Notes: generated by a model not told the origin, from the letters alone. 64,000 bases of DNA from an uncultured Rubripirellula sp. (GCA_938075415.1 CALJHC010000004.1:338715-402714); one strand, 5' to 3'; positions 46,417 to 56,220 are shown, numbered from the stretch's first letter. Translations and numbers: made by a program.

Positions 46417-49407
46417 TCAGCGAGAATACAGCTCGTCACCTTCGGTCAATAGATATCGGTGATTGACCTCGACGTTGCTAAAAGTTTGCTTCTTACCCGC
46501 GGGCCAAATCACCTCCAAGTGATCGATCACACTAACCTCGCCAACCCCAAGATGAATAACTGATTCATTGGTGCACATGTACCCATCGCCCGCAGTTTGC
46601 CAAGCCGACCAGCTCTCCTCTCCGCAACGAATGGTCACCGTCGCTCCGACGGCATCACGCTCTGACACGGTCCCCACAAGCTCCAACTGAAACCAGTTTT
46701 TCGAGTTTGAACGATTCTCCAAGATCGCGACTGGCTGATCGAGGTGATTGGCCACCAAATCCAAGCGTCCATCTTGATTGAAATCAAGAATGGCGACAGT
46801 TCGCCCCAGATGCTCACGTTGCCAATACGCGCCCGCCGAGGACTGATCCTGCAAGAGAAAGCCTTCTTGGGCACCGCGGAATAACTGTGACTGCATCTGA
46901 AACGGAATATCTGCATAACGTGCATCGTAGAGATGCCCGTTGGCGACAGCTGCATCCAACCATCCATCGTTATCAAAATCTCCTGCTTGCACCCCAAATC
47001 CCAAAACATTTCTCGAAGGTTGCGAAAGTCCATATTTCAAGGCTTCATCTACAAAAATACCCGCTGATGTTTGCAGAAAAAGATTCATGGGCTCGTTGTG
47101 GAAATTCGTGATCATCAGATCAATTTTTCCATTCCGATCGAAATCCCCCGAAGTAATTCCCATACAAGCTTGGCTTAAACCATTGATCCCGATGCTACAT
47201 CCGGAGATCGCTCCTGCTTCGCTGAGTTTATAACGCCCCTGATTCGATCCCGCATCGTTTCCCGACGACGCCCCGCTTCTCCAAAAGTGGTTAACGTCAC
47301 CATCATTGGACACAAAAAGGTCGTTGCCGTTCTGATCATCAAAATTGGTCAGGATTGCTCCGAAACCATAATTAGGCACTTCCTTCATTGACGCGGCGCC
47401 GCTCCACGCGTGATAGACGCCATCGCCCTGGGTGGAATAGATTCGATCAACCGCTGCGCGAAATCGCTGCGGTGTGCATTCAAGATTCTTACCGACACAC
47501 TTTCGCTCAAAGATCTGCGGATCATCCAAGTAATTGATCTCAATCATCTCAGGCAAATGATCCCCATCCAGGTCACCCAACGCCAAGCTTGAAGTCCAAC
47601 TCGAGACGTCATCGGCGACAATCTCGGAAGCGTTCCGAAACGTCCCATCGCCCTGATTGAGATAAAGAGCATTACGACCAATGTTTGCGACCAGCAAATC
47701 AACCCAGCCATCTTGATTTACATCCGCCGCGCAAACTCCCTGCCCATATCCTTGATCCGCTGTCCCCGAGAAACCAGTTACCTCCGAAAATGCCCCGCCA
47801 TCGAGATTGCGGAAAAACTGGTTAGGTTTGCTACTATCGGAGACTCTTGGATCGCCGCCAGACTGCACCACGTAGAGATCACTTGCTCCGTCCAAATCAA
47901 AATCGCAAACACCCAAACCACCACCATTGGCCTGGTACAACCAAAAGTCGACCGTCTCCATTTTATAATCGCTCGTGAAATCAGTTTTGACGCCCAACGA
48001 GACGGCAACGTCCTCAAAACTTAGGGCTTCGGTATCGAGATCACTTTCTGATTTCGGATGCCGGATTGCTAATTTCTCACGTGACAACATCACAAGGTCA
48101 GGCACATTGGCAACCGGATAATCCTCAATTTTGAGACCAAGGGTCTGCTGAACCCGCAGTCGACTCAATTCGACAGGATCCTTACTGTCCTCCCATTGGC
48201 GAATGATTTCAACACGTTGGTTAATCTCGTCCGCTTTCTGCTCGAGAACACCAGCCATCTCAAAGGATTGTCGGTACCAGACCACTGATTCCCAAAGACG
48301 TTGTAACTGTTGCAATTGATTCGCTATCTGCATCGACTGCTCTGCATTAGCCGTGCTGGCATCACGAAAAATGGAATCGAGCACGCCCAGATTACTCTGC
48401 ACCTTTTTTGAAAGCTCGGTTTCCCCCATCCGCCCCAACGCTGCAGAAAGTGCGCGCAGCGACCTTCGGTTCGTTGGATCTTTCGTGATCACCTCCGTAA
48501 ATGCCGCAACCGCCTCGCGATCAAGATCAAGGTGGACGCACCACAACCCAATCGCGAGCCAGTACTCCGGTGACGTCTCGACACCCTCGGGCAACCGAAT
48601 GCCCCAGTCGATCAATCCGTCAAGATCCACTTGCTCAGCAAGAATACGTCCCCGCAAAGCCGCTACGTTCGGAACATTGCGAGAGGAAGAAATACCAGCA
48701 AGTAACGCAAGTGCCTCATCAGGCTTACCGTCCGCAACCAGGCGCCGACGAGCAAGTCCGAGATCGAGCAGTGTTCCCCTCTGCTTACCCACCACTTCAG
48801 CGAACGATACAAGTTCAAAGGGACCATTCAAATCTATCAGGCTCAACACCTCACGCGGTAACACGGCCCCAAGACGAATCAGTTCCATCACCTGCTGGCT
48901 TGCCTCGTAACGCCGTCCCTCTGCGTTGAGCAATTGAGCCAATGCTCGATGCGCCCTTGCATCCTCAGGGATCATCTCAACCGCTAGTCGGCAGGTTTCC
49001 TCCGCTAGTCCAAGATCAGCTGCCCGCAAATACCAATCAAACGCTTTGATCAACGGCGCTACCGGGTCCTGAATAGGTTCCCGAGCGATCTCGATTGCCA
49101 ATTCAGCGGCCTTGGCATACTGCCCAGAGGCCGCCAATGCTTCTGCCGAGCGAGTTTTTTTTTCCAATGCCTCAAAATCAATGGTTGGCAAGTTGTCACT
49201 CGTAACATCTTGTTCGGTGTCCTCGAGCTCATTTTGAACACCAACCTGAATTGGAGCATCCAAAGAATCTGACTCATCAACTTGATCGCAACCGCTGGTC
49301 GCACTAATGAATAGCAGTACCAACAGAAAGTACCTTGTGCGACCCATCAAGCAATCAATGATTCGATCGGTGTGTCGTCCTGCCATTCGTTGACTCAAAG
49401 AGTTCAT
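46417..49407 (-). CDS. CRTAC1-like lipoprotein I
   Basis: About 996 residues from ATG 49407, chosen over GTG 49413 because GGAAAG lies seven bases before it. Lipobox ISATSGC followed by Asp. The TPR region contains NAEGRRYEASQQVMEL and LSLIDLNGPFELVSF, nearly matching D (subgroup II). Seven blades: DFDLDGASDL, DVNQDGWVDL, DLDGDHLPEM, GNDLFVSND, DFDRNGKIDL, DFDNDGWLDA and DFNQDGRLDL. The Cys pair after blade 3 is present (RKCVGKNLECTP). ASPIC/UnbV: SERDAVGATV, AGDGYMCTNE, VIWPAG. It lies nearly 30 kb from D, so the subgroup is dispersed across the locus. Confidence 0.88.
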   Translation of the reverse strand: MNSLSQRMAGRHTDRIIDCLMGRTRYFLLVLLFISATSGCDQVDESDSLDAPIQVGVQNELEDTEQDVTSDNLPTIDFEALEKKTRSAEALAASGQYAKAAELAIEIAREPIQDPVAPLIKAFDWYLRAADLGLAEETCRLAVEMIPEDARAHRALAQLLNAEGRRYEASQQVMELIRLGAVLPREVLSLIDLNGPFELVSFAEVVGKQRGTLLDLGLARRRLVADGKPDEALALLAGISSSRNVPNVAALRGRILAEQVDLDGLIDWGIRLPEGVETSPEYWLAIGLWCVHLDLDREAVAAFTEVITKDPTNRRSLRALSAALGRMGETELSKKVQSNLGVLDSIFRDASTANAEQSMQIANQLQQLQRLWESVVWYRQSFEMAGVLEQKADEINQRVEIIRQWEDSKDPVELSRLRVQQTLGLKIEDYPVANVPDLVMLSREKLAIRHPKSESDLDTEALSFEDVAVSLGVKTDFTSDYKMETVDFWLYQANGGGLGVCDFDLDGASDLYVVQSGGDPRVSDSSKPNQFFRNLDGGAFSEVTGFSGTADQGYGQGVCAADVNQDGWVDLLVANIGRNALYLNQGDGTFRNASEIVADDVSSWTSSLALGDLDGDHLPEMIEINYLDDPQIFERKCVGKNLECTPQRFRAAVDRIYSTQGDGVYHAWSGAASMKEVPNYGFGAILTNFDDQNGNDLFVSNDGDVNHFWRSGASSGNDAGSNQGRYKLSEAGAISGCSIGINGLSQACMGITSGDFDRNGKIDLMITNFHNEPMNLFLQTSAGIFVDEALKYGLSQPSRNVLGFGVQAGDFDNDGWLDAAVANGHLYDARYADIPFQMQSQLFRGAQEGFLLQDQSSAGAYWQREHLGRTVAILDFNQDGRLDLVANHLDQPVAILENRSNSKNWFQLELVGTVSERDAVGATVTIRCGEESWSAWQTAGDGYMCTNESVIHLGVGEVSVIDHLEVIWPAGKKQTFSNVEVNHRYLLTEGDELYSR

Positions 49408-49866
49408 GATCACACTTTCCCATCTTCCGTCAGCAAACCAAAAGATTCATTCGTTGCATCAACCTTCAAAATTTCGTCAGTTGATCATTCCAAACTCTTG
49501 TGATCTTTGAATCACCCACAACCACCTAGCCATCTATCAGCTGGCTGTCGACAGCAGCGTCAAGAGAATTCCAGCTCACACAGCTCGCCAATTAATTAAC
49601 CTCAAGCCAACCTTGTCGATTCATCATGACACGCAGCAATTACCAAAGAATATTCCATTCAAGCAATTGCCATGCGAAACCACGAAAGGGGAGCGGTTGT
49701 TTTAACACTCCAAGCAACTGCTTCACCAATGATCGAATTCCCCCAGGGCGAGACAAACGAGTTTCACACCAATACAAGGAAACAAATTTCATCAAGCTAG
49801 ATCAGCACATCGCACCCCTCAAGTTGATCCATGGTCAACAATTCGGCACGCATGGACGAACACAAA
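49408..49866. other. Intergenic region upstream of lipoprotein I
   Basis: About 460 bases between the end of the LamG-like gene and the start of lipoprotein I, same strand. No supported gene; presumably contains the lipoprotein I promoter. Confidence 0.4.
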
Positions 49867-50496
49867 TCAATGATGATCAATATTGAAATCGTCGATCGAC
49901 AAGGATTCGCCTCGTGTCACGAATCGGTAATTCGGTTTATCCACCGCGAGCTTTGCATGTTTTGCTTGCAACGAAAGCCCACTATCCATCTGGACCGAGA
50001 CCTCCTGCCCCTTCATTTCTACCAACATTGTGTGCCACGCACCCTTTCTGATCTCAGCAGGCCCATCAGCAAGAACCATTATTTTTGAGGCAGGATCCTT
50101 CTTGTCTCGATCTAATTTGATTGCAACACGATCAAGTCCTACCACCACTCGAAATAGATGCCCTTTTGCATGGTTTAAACTAAAATGGAATCCGGTTGAT
50201 TCACCATCCAATCGGAAAGAAAAATGAACCGCGGAATCACGATTGGGGACTTGATAGTTCAAAACCGCTGCGTGCTGATCTGCCTTGAGTTCTTTACCAA
50301 CCAAAGCCCCAGAACGAATTTCCCATGACCCTTTCACCGGCACGCATTTCTTCGGAATCCCTTGTTCAAATGACTCGGAAACGCCAACCGAATCCCGGTC
50401 AAAAAAGTGGCCTTTGATCTCTTTGTTTTTCTCAGCACATGCGGGCCAAGTCAGACAAAGGAGAACAACACCACAAATAAGGATTCTCGACCACAT
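49867..50496 (-). CDS. Secreted LamG / DUF1080-like protein
   Basis: 209 residues from ATG 50496, which gives a proper signal peptide (MWSRILICGVVLLCLTWPACA); the frame is open to 50595 without one. The mature part reads as a single concanavalin-type beta-sandwich: SWEIRSGALVGKE, AVHFSFRLDG, WHTMLVEMKGQEVSVQMD. This resembles the 3-keto-disaccharide hydrolase (DUF1080) fold common in planctomycetes, though at the short end and without motifs that prove catalysis. It may bind or process a carbohydrate. An ATAC lipobox-like end of the signal is not obvious. It diverges from the sulfatase gene. Confidence 0.65.
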   Translation of the reverse strand: MWSRILICGVVLLCLTWPACAEKNKEIKGHFFDRDSVGVSESFEQGIPKKCVPVKGSWEIRSGALVGKELKADQHAAVLNYQVPNRDSAVHFSFRLDGESTGFHFSLNHAKGHLFRVVVGLDRVAIKLDRDKKDPASKIMVLADGPAEIRKGAWHTMLVEMKGQEVSVQMDSGLSLQAKHAKLAVDKPNYRFVTRGESLSIDDFNIDHH

Positions 50497-50934
50497 GGCA
50501 AACTCACAGAAAACGGGACTAAAAACAAGCGTCAAACACAACAAGGACTGCAACAAATCTGCGTCCTCAAATTGTATGAAAAACATGGCCTGCACTCACT
50601 GCTTAATCAGCTGAGCAGTGGAAACAAATCTTAAAATATCAATATCGCCCATAGGCGAAATCGACAATTAGCCTATCCGCAGCCATGATGACATCTCACT
50701 AATCCAGGAACAACAAAAAGTTGCTTCACTGGTTAAAAGCATCCTCGCATGTCAAAACATCGTTGCGTGGTGTGATCGGACCTCATCGAAACACCTTGAA
50801 ATTCTATGATCTGTGTGCACTCATTGATTGCGTTGCAAACCCATCTCGATCAATCATAGGTATAATTGCAAAGATTGCGTTTCCTAAACGCTCCCTCCCG
50901 GCACTCCGAGCCGATTCCATTCACCCTCCAAGCT
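50497..50934. other. Divergent intergenic region ahead of the sulfatase
   Basis: About 440 bases. The sulfatase frame is open back to a TTG at 50866. No other supported content. Confidence 0.35.
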
Positions 50935-52416
50935 GTGGATTACACCTTGCAATCTTATCGCCAGCAAACCAACAGCCTCTTTGTCTTCTTGACGCTCACC
51001 TTGCTTTGTGCAGGGATATCCTCTGCCTCTGACGGGAAGGGCGCAGACCAGCAGTACAATGTTCTTTTCATTATCTCTGACGACCTGACTGCCAACGCCT
51101 TATCCTGCTATGGCAACCAAGTTTGCCAGACACCAAATATTGATGCGATTGCTGATTCCGGTGTGCGATTTACTCGCGCCTACTGCCAAGGAACCTACTG
51201 CGGACCGTCCCGCGCGTCATTCATGACAGGCTACTATCCGCACGCTATTGGTGTTCTCGGGTACAGCAATCCTCGCCCACAGATCGGCAATCGTCCAACT
51301 TGGTCACAGCATTTCAAAAACAATGGCTACTACGCTGCACGGGTCAGCAAGATCTTCCACATGGGTGTTCCAGGGGGAATCGAGAAAGGTGATGACGGGT
51401 CTGACGACGAACGCTCGTGGACGGAACGATTCAACAGCCAAGGACCTGAATGGAAAGCGTTGGGAACCGGCGAGACACTGGAAAATAATCCTGACGGCAA
51501 AAAACCTGCTGTCGGGGGAAACACGTTTGTGGTTGTCGAGGCCGATGGAGACGACCTGGTTCACTCTGACGGCAAAACGGCGGCCAAAGCTGTTGAACTT
51601 ATTCAGCAACATCGCGACGAGCCTTTTTGGCTTGGTGTTGGCTTTGTCAGACCACATGTTCCATTCGTCGCACCAAGGTCTTACTACGAACCCTTCCTTC
51701 CCTACGAATCGATGCAGCTTCCAAAACGCATGTCAGATGACTGGAACGACATCCCCAAGGCTGGCATCAATTACAAAACCAGTCTCAACATGAAAATGGA
51801 TATTCGACGGCAAAAAAAGGCGATCGGAGGCTACTATGCCTCGGTGTCCTACATGGACGCCCAAGTGGGAAAAGTAATGCGAGCTTTGGAAGACAATCAT
51901 TTAAAAGAAAAGACGATCGTGATCTTTACTAGCGATCATGGCTACCACCTAGGTGAGCATGATTTCTGGGCAAAAGTATCCCTCAGGGATGAATCAGCCG
52001 GTGTCCCCTTGATCGTTGCTGTCCCAGGCAAAAAGCCAGCGGTCTGCAATAGCCTTGTCGAACTGCTTGACCTCTACCCGACCATTGCCAGCCTGTGCGG
52101 TCTTAAGATCCCCAACAACATTCAAGGCAAAGATATCAGTGCGTTAATTGATGACCCTGCCGCTTCTGTAAGAAAAGCGGCCTTCAGTGTTGCCCCCATG
52201 AGAAAAGGTTTTCTGCTGCGGGAGGACCGCTGGGCCTACATTCAATACGGAGAGGACGCAGATGCAGGTATCGAATTGTTTGACACCGAAAGTGATCCCC
52301 AGCAATTCCACAATCTGGCATCCTCAGCCCCACATCAAACCATTGTCGAGCGTTTCAAACAAGACATGGCAGATAAACTAGCACGGGTTCGTGACAACGA
52401 CCTGAAAACCCCTTAG
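50935..52416 (+). CDS. Secreted sulfatase, iduronate-2-sulfatase type
   Basis: About 493 residues from a GTG at 50935; a TTG at 50866 in the same frame would add 23 residues, and neither has a good ribosome binding site. A signal-like segment (SLFVFLTLTLLCAGISSAS) precedes the alkaline-phosphatase-superfamily fold. The metal-binding start NVLFIISDD and the active-site motif CGPSR (Cys for formylglycine conversion, C-x-P-S-R) are both present. FTSDHGYHLGEHDFWAK is the usual second metal and substrate motif. This class removes sulfate esters from polysaccharides. Marine planctomycetes use many such enzymes on algal glycans. The PSD/PSCyt cytochrome begins 49 bases downstream on the same strand. 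Confidence 0.88.
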   Translation: MDYTLQSYRQQTNSLFVFLTLTLLCAGISSASDGKGADQQYNVLFIISDDLTANALSCYGNQVCQTPNIDAIADSGVRFTRAYCQGTYCGPSRASFMTGYYPHAIGVLGYSNPRPQIGNRPTWSQHFKNNGYYAARVSKIFHMGVPGGIEKGDDGSDDERSWTERFNSQGPEWKALGTGETLENNPDGKKPAVGGNTFVVVEADGDDLVHSDGKTAAKAVELIQQHRDEPFWLGVGFVRPHVPFVAPRSYYEPFLPYESMQLPKRMSDDWNDIPKAGINYKTSLNMKMDIRRQKKAIGGYYASVSYMDAQVGKVMRALEDNHLKEKTIVIFTSDHGYHLGEHDFWAKVSLRDESAGVPLIVAVPGKKPAVCNSLVELLDLYPTIASLCGLKIPNNIQGKDISALIDDPAASVRKAAFSVAPMRKGFLLREDRWAYIQYGEDADAGIELFDTESDPQQFHNLASSAPHQTIVERFKQDMADKLARVRDNDLKTP

Positions 52417-52465
52417 TGATCCGCCGCCCTGCGTTAGCAGAGTAACCTCCTGACATGGAGCTCGC

Positions 52466-54820
52466 ATGTTTCGATATTTCTTGGTGATCTTCAGCATCAT
52501 CCTGAGTTGCACCGCCGGCGTCTGGGCTGACGAAACCAAGCAGTTCCTATCTGAGCATTGCTTTGACTGCCACGGAGGCGACAATCCAGAAAGCAACCTC
52601 GATCTCCGCAAGCTCTCCTTGGATCTTGCTGACCCCCAGATCTTTCAGACTTGGGTCAACATCTTCGACCGAGTCGTCAAAAATGAAATGCCGCCCAGGG
52701 ACGCACTGCAACCTCCTCGCGTCAATCGAAATCACTTTGTTAGCTCGTTAGCGCAAGAACTAACCGAATCACATCGAAAGCGCAACGACGTCGTCCTTAG
52801 ACGACTCAACCAGAGAGAATTTGAAAACACGGTGCAAGACCTTTTTGGTGTACATGTGCGTTTACGCGAATACCTACCCAAAGATAATTCCATCGGTGGG
52901 TTCGATAACGTAGGCGAAGGACTTGCCATTTCGGTGGAAGCCATTCAATCCTATCTGACTGCCGCTGACATCGCAGTCGATGCAATTCTTGGCAGCAAGC
53001 AACCACCCATTCGCATTCATCACATAACTACTCTTCTTGATCAGAAAACCCATGATGGAAAACCTCAGCTTGAACAACACCTTGGAAAGATGTTCCGTCA
53101 AACGGACGAGGGACTTGCTATTTTCCAATCAGGCTATTGCCCCACCAACCTCGTCAACTTTGCAAGGCTTCGTGCTCCAGCGGGAACGTATCGCGGCACG
53201 ATGCGAGTTCGTGCCATTCAGAGCGACAAACCTGTGATCCTTCGTGTCTACGGTGGTGATACCATTGTTGGTCGAAGAGAAAAGCATCTTGTCGGGTTCT
53301 TTGAGGCGCTCCCCGACCAATGGACTACCATCGAATTCACCGACGAACTGGTTGAAAGTGGTGGGACCTTTCAACCGAAATGTTACGGTACTCGTGATAC
53401 TCGCAAAGATGCGAACACTTACCCGGAAGCTGGAATTGAAATCGGGCAGATCACCATCGAAGGTCCGCTCGAAAAGTGGCCTCCTGAAAGTCGAAAAAGA
53501 TTACTGGGAAAGATCGATCCTGATGTCGCCACCACCGAGGATCTTCTGATCGTGTTCCGCGATCTGATTGGCCAAGCATTTCGGCGTCCCGTCACCGAGG
53601 AAGAAATCGACGCCGTGCTCGCGTTGCCGCGGCTTGCAATGGAACAAGGGAGAGGATTTGAGGAAGCCGTAAGAATTGGCGTCAAGACTATCCTCTGTTC
53701 ACCAAATTTCTTGTTCCTTGATGAACCAGTAAATGATTCAAAAGAAATCTCCGCTCACGCACTTGCAGCAAGGCTTTCTTATTTCCTCTGGTCGTCCATG
53801 CCAGATGAAAAACTTACTGCACTGGCGGATTCTGAGGAAATCTTGAACCACAATATTCTTTTGGCTCAGACAAAACGCATGCTAAAGGATCCAAAGTCAG
53901 ATGCGCTAATCCAGAACTTTGTCGGACAGTGGCTGGGCCTTCGGGATATTGATTTTACTTCACCTGATGCGCAGCTTTACCCGGAGTTCGACGAATTGCT
54001 GCGACTGTCAATGATTGAAGAAACTGAGCTGTTTTTCAAAGACCTGTTGGATCAGGATCGTGAACTTAGCGAATTCATTGATTCAGATCATGCGTTTCTT
54101 AATCAACGGCTAGCAGAACATTATGGGATTGATGGCATCGAAGGACTTAATGTCCGACGAGTTAAGCTACCGCAAGACAGCGTGAGAGGTGGAATTTTAA
54201 CCCAAGCGAGCATCCTGAAGTTAACAGCCAACGGAACCAATACATCTCCCGTCATGCGAGGCAACTGGGTCCTTGAACGTCTCTTGGACCGAACGATCCC
54301 ACCCCCTCCATCAGGAGTTGCTGCGGTGGAACCAGACATTCGTGGCGCAACGACCGTTCGCCAATTGCTGGAGAAACATCGATCTGAACCTTCCTGCTCA
54401 AACTGCCACCGATGGATTGATCCACCCGGAATGGCGCTGGAAAATTTTGATGCAATCGGGGGCTGGCGGGACACCTACCGAACGTTGGGCGAAGGAAAAC
54501 GTCCGATCTTTTCTCAAGATCCACATACTTTTGCTTGGATAAGGTACCGACATGGCTTACCTGTCAATGCCTCGGGAATCACGGAAAAGGGCGAAGCCTT
54601 TCAGGACATACTCGATTTCAAACGAATCCTGCTGACACAGCAGACAACTGTCACGCGCTGCATCACGAAACAACTGCTAACCTATTCACTCGGTCGACAA
54701 CTAGGTTTTTCTGATCGCGATGCAATCGACCAGATCGCCGGCACCATCACTGAGCAAAAAAGCGGAATTCGCTCGCTCATTGAACAGATCGTCACCCATG
54801 ACTTATTTCGGAGGCCCTGA
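52466..54820 (+). CDS. PSD/PSCyt domain cytochrome (DUF1587-1595-1592-1588-1585)
   Basis: 784 residues with a signal peptide (about 1-22). Domain order by motif: PSCyt1-type heme site CFDCHGGDNPESNLDLRKL (about 32), DUF1587 (RRLNQREFENTVQDLFG), a carbohydrate-binding-like insert, DUF1595 (AFRRPVTEEEIDAVL), DUF1592 (LSYFLWSSMPDEKL), DUF1588 with a second heme site (CSNCHRWIDPPGMALENFD), and DUF1585 at the C-terminus. This is the standard length and layout of the planctomycete family, whose role in extracytoplasmic catabolism is inferred from neighbours only. TGGAG six bases before the ATG supports the start. The DUF1552 gene follows after one base, a pairing seen widely in this phylum. Confidence 0.92.
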   Translation: MFRYFLVIFSIILSCTAGVWADETKQFLSEHCFDCHGGDNPESNLDLRKLSLDLADPQIFQTWVNIFDRVVKNEMPPRDALQPPRVNRNHFVSSLAQELTESHRKRNDVVLRRLNQREFENTVQDLFGVHVRLREYLPKDNSIGGFDNVGEGLAISVEAIQSYLTAADIAVDAILGSKQPPIRIHHITTLLDQKTHDGKPQLEQHLGKMFRQTDEGLAIFQSGYCPTNLVNFARLRAPAGTYRGTMRVRAIQSDKPVILRVYGGDTIVGRREKHLVGFFEALPDQWTTIEFTDELVESGGTFQPKCYGTRDTRKDANTYPEAGIEIGQITIEGPLEKWPPESRKRLLGKIDPDVATTEDLLIVFRDLIGQAFRRPVTEEEIDAVLALPRLAMEQGRGFEEAVRIGVKTILCSPNFLFLDEPVNDSKEISAHALAARLSYFLWSSMPDEKLTALADSEEILNHNILLAQTKRMLKDPKSDALIQNFVGQWLGLRDIDFTSPDAQLYPEFDELLRLSMIEETELFFKDLLDQDRELSEFIDSDHAFLNQRLAEHYGIDGIEGLNVRRVKLPQDSVRGGILTQASILKLTANGTNTSPVMRGNWVLERLLDRTIPPPPSGVAAVEPDIRGATTVRQLLEKHRSEPSCSNCHRWIDPPGMALENFDAIGGWRDTYRTLGEGKRPIFSQDPHTFAWIRYRHGLPVNASGITEKGEAFQDILDFKRILLTQQTTVTRCITKQLLTYSLGRQLGFSDRDAIDQIAGTITEQKSGIRSLIEQIVTHDLFRRP

Positions 54821-54821
54821 G

Positions 54822-56090
54822 ATGTACCCTGAACTCAGCCGTCGTGGTTTTTTGCGCGGAACGGGTATCGCTTTGGCACTTCCCTCATTTGAGGTCAGTG
54901 GACAGGCAAGAGTTGCTCGTCCACGCCGCAGAATGGTCGCGATCAATCTCGGACTCGGCCTACACGCCCCAAACATGGTCCCCAATCATGTGCCAGATCA
55001 TGATGGCGGATCCTATGAAGCATCGCCGTACCTCAGCCTGCTAGAGGAATTTCAATCACAATACACCTTTATCTCTGGCTCTTCACACCCGGGTGTTTCG
55101 GGTGGTCATCAATCAGGAAAGTCATTTCTCACCGCTGCCAAACACCCCAACAGCGCGGGCTTTCAAAACAGCATCTCCATCGACCAACTCGCTGCCGAAA
55201 AATTGGGTTCTGAAACTCGATTTGCTTCACTTTCTCTTTCAAGCTCGGGTCCGGGGCTTTCTTGGTCCAGAGCAGGGGTTGAGGTTCCAAGCGAGGTGCG
55301 ACCGTCTCGGTTATTCCAGAAGTTATTTATGGATGGTAAACCGCAACAAAAAGCAGCTCAAGTTCAACGATTAGCCGATGGACTCAGCGTTCTGGATGTG
55401 GTCGGTCAACAAGCCGCTGAAATGCGAAAACGCCTGAGCACTCGTGACAAACGAAAACTCGAGCAATACTTTCATGCTGTTCGTGAGGCGGAAACACGAA
55501 TAACGAAGTCGCAAGAATGGGCACATCACCCAAAACCAGTGGTTCAAGCCACCGAACCAAGGGATGAGCCCGACCGAAAAAAAATACTTGAACGATCCCG
55601 GCAGATGTATGACATGATCCACCTGGCGTTGGAGACAGATTCAACTCGCTTCTTAACCTACTTCGAAACGGGCATGAACGCGGTACCCACAATCCCGGGA
55701 GTCAACACCGACTATCACATGCTGTCTCATCACGGAAAAGAACCGTCCAAAATCAAACAACTTTCAATCGTTGAATCTGAAATGATTCAATTACTAGGTG
55801 AGTTCCTAGGGAAGCTTCAGGATTCTCAGGAGAGTGGCCTCAACTTGCTGGATCAAACCATGGTTTTATTCGGCTCGAACCTCGGCAACGCAAGTAGTCA
55901 TGACACGCGGAACCTGCCTATCCTTTTGGTCGGAGGTGGTTTCCGTCATCGCCAGCACCTCGCATTTGATCAGCAAAATAACTATCCGCTTCCCAAATTG
56001 TATATCAGCATGCTTCAACAACTTGGGATCGAAACTGATCGATTTGCTGACTGCACAGGCACCATGCAGGGGATCGAATCCCTCACCTGA
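54822..56090 (+). CDS. DUF1552 protein with Tat signal
   Basis: 422 residues from ATG 54822, one base after the stop of the PSD/PSCyt gene and with GGAG upstream; the frame is open from 54720 but that part overlaps the previous gene and lacks a signal. Tat motif SRRGFLRGTGIALALP. The body shows the family features GLGLHAPNMVP, SGSSHPGVSGGHQ, and LFGSNLGNASSHDTRNLPILLVGGGF near the C-terminus. DUF1552 proteins are probably metal-dependent and related to DUF1501/alkaline-phosphatase-like folds. Obligate pairing with DUF1592-type cytochromes suggests a joint periplasmic function. A hairpin lies downstream at 56182-56220. Confidence 0.9.
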   Translation: MYPELSRRGFLRGTGIALALPSFEVSGQARVARPRRRMVAINLGLGLHAPNMVPNHVPDHDGGSYEASPYLSLLEEFQSQYTFISGSSHPGVSGGHQSGKSFLTAAKHPNSAGFQNSISIDQLAAEKLGSETRFASLSLSSSGPGLSWSRAGVEVPSEVRPSRLFQKLFMDGKPQQKAAQVQRLADGLSVLDVVGQQAAEMRKRLSTRDKRKLEQYFHAVREAETRITKSQEWAHHPKPVVQATEPRDEPDRKKILERSRQMYDMIHLALETDSTRFLTYFETGMNAVPTIPGVNTDYHMLSHHGKEPSKIKQLSIVESEMIQLLGEFLGKLQDSQESGLNLLDQTMVLFGSNLGNASSHDTRNLPILLVGGGFRHRQHLAFDQQNNYPLPKLYISMLQQLGIETDRFADCTGTMQGIESLT

Positions 56091-56181
56091 TTAAATCGAT
56101 CATGGGCCACATCGGACCCGCCCCGCGCACAAGAAATCAAACCAAGAAAAAGGTGCTCCCCTTCGCGGGATAGGCAGCAAA

Positions 56182-56220
56182 CAACACCTCAGCAATGCAA
56201 GCCGCAATGCTGAGGTGTTG
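56182..56220. terminator. 13-bp hairpin between convergent genes
   Basis: Perfect inverted repeat caacacctcagca / tgctgaggtgttg with a 13-base loop, between the stop of the DUF1552 gene and the end of the minus-strand oxidoreductase. There is no T run on either side, so it may be a bidirectional transcription or mRNA-stability element, not a classical terminator. Confidence 0.55.
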
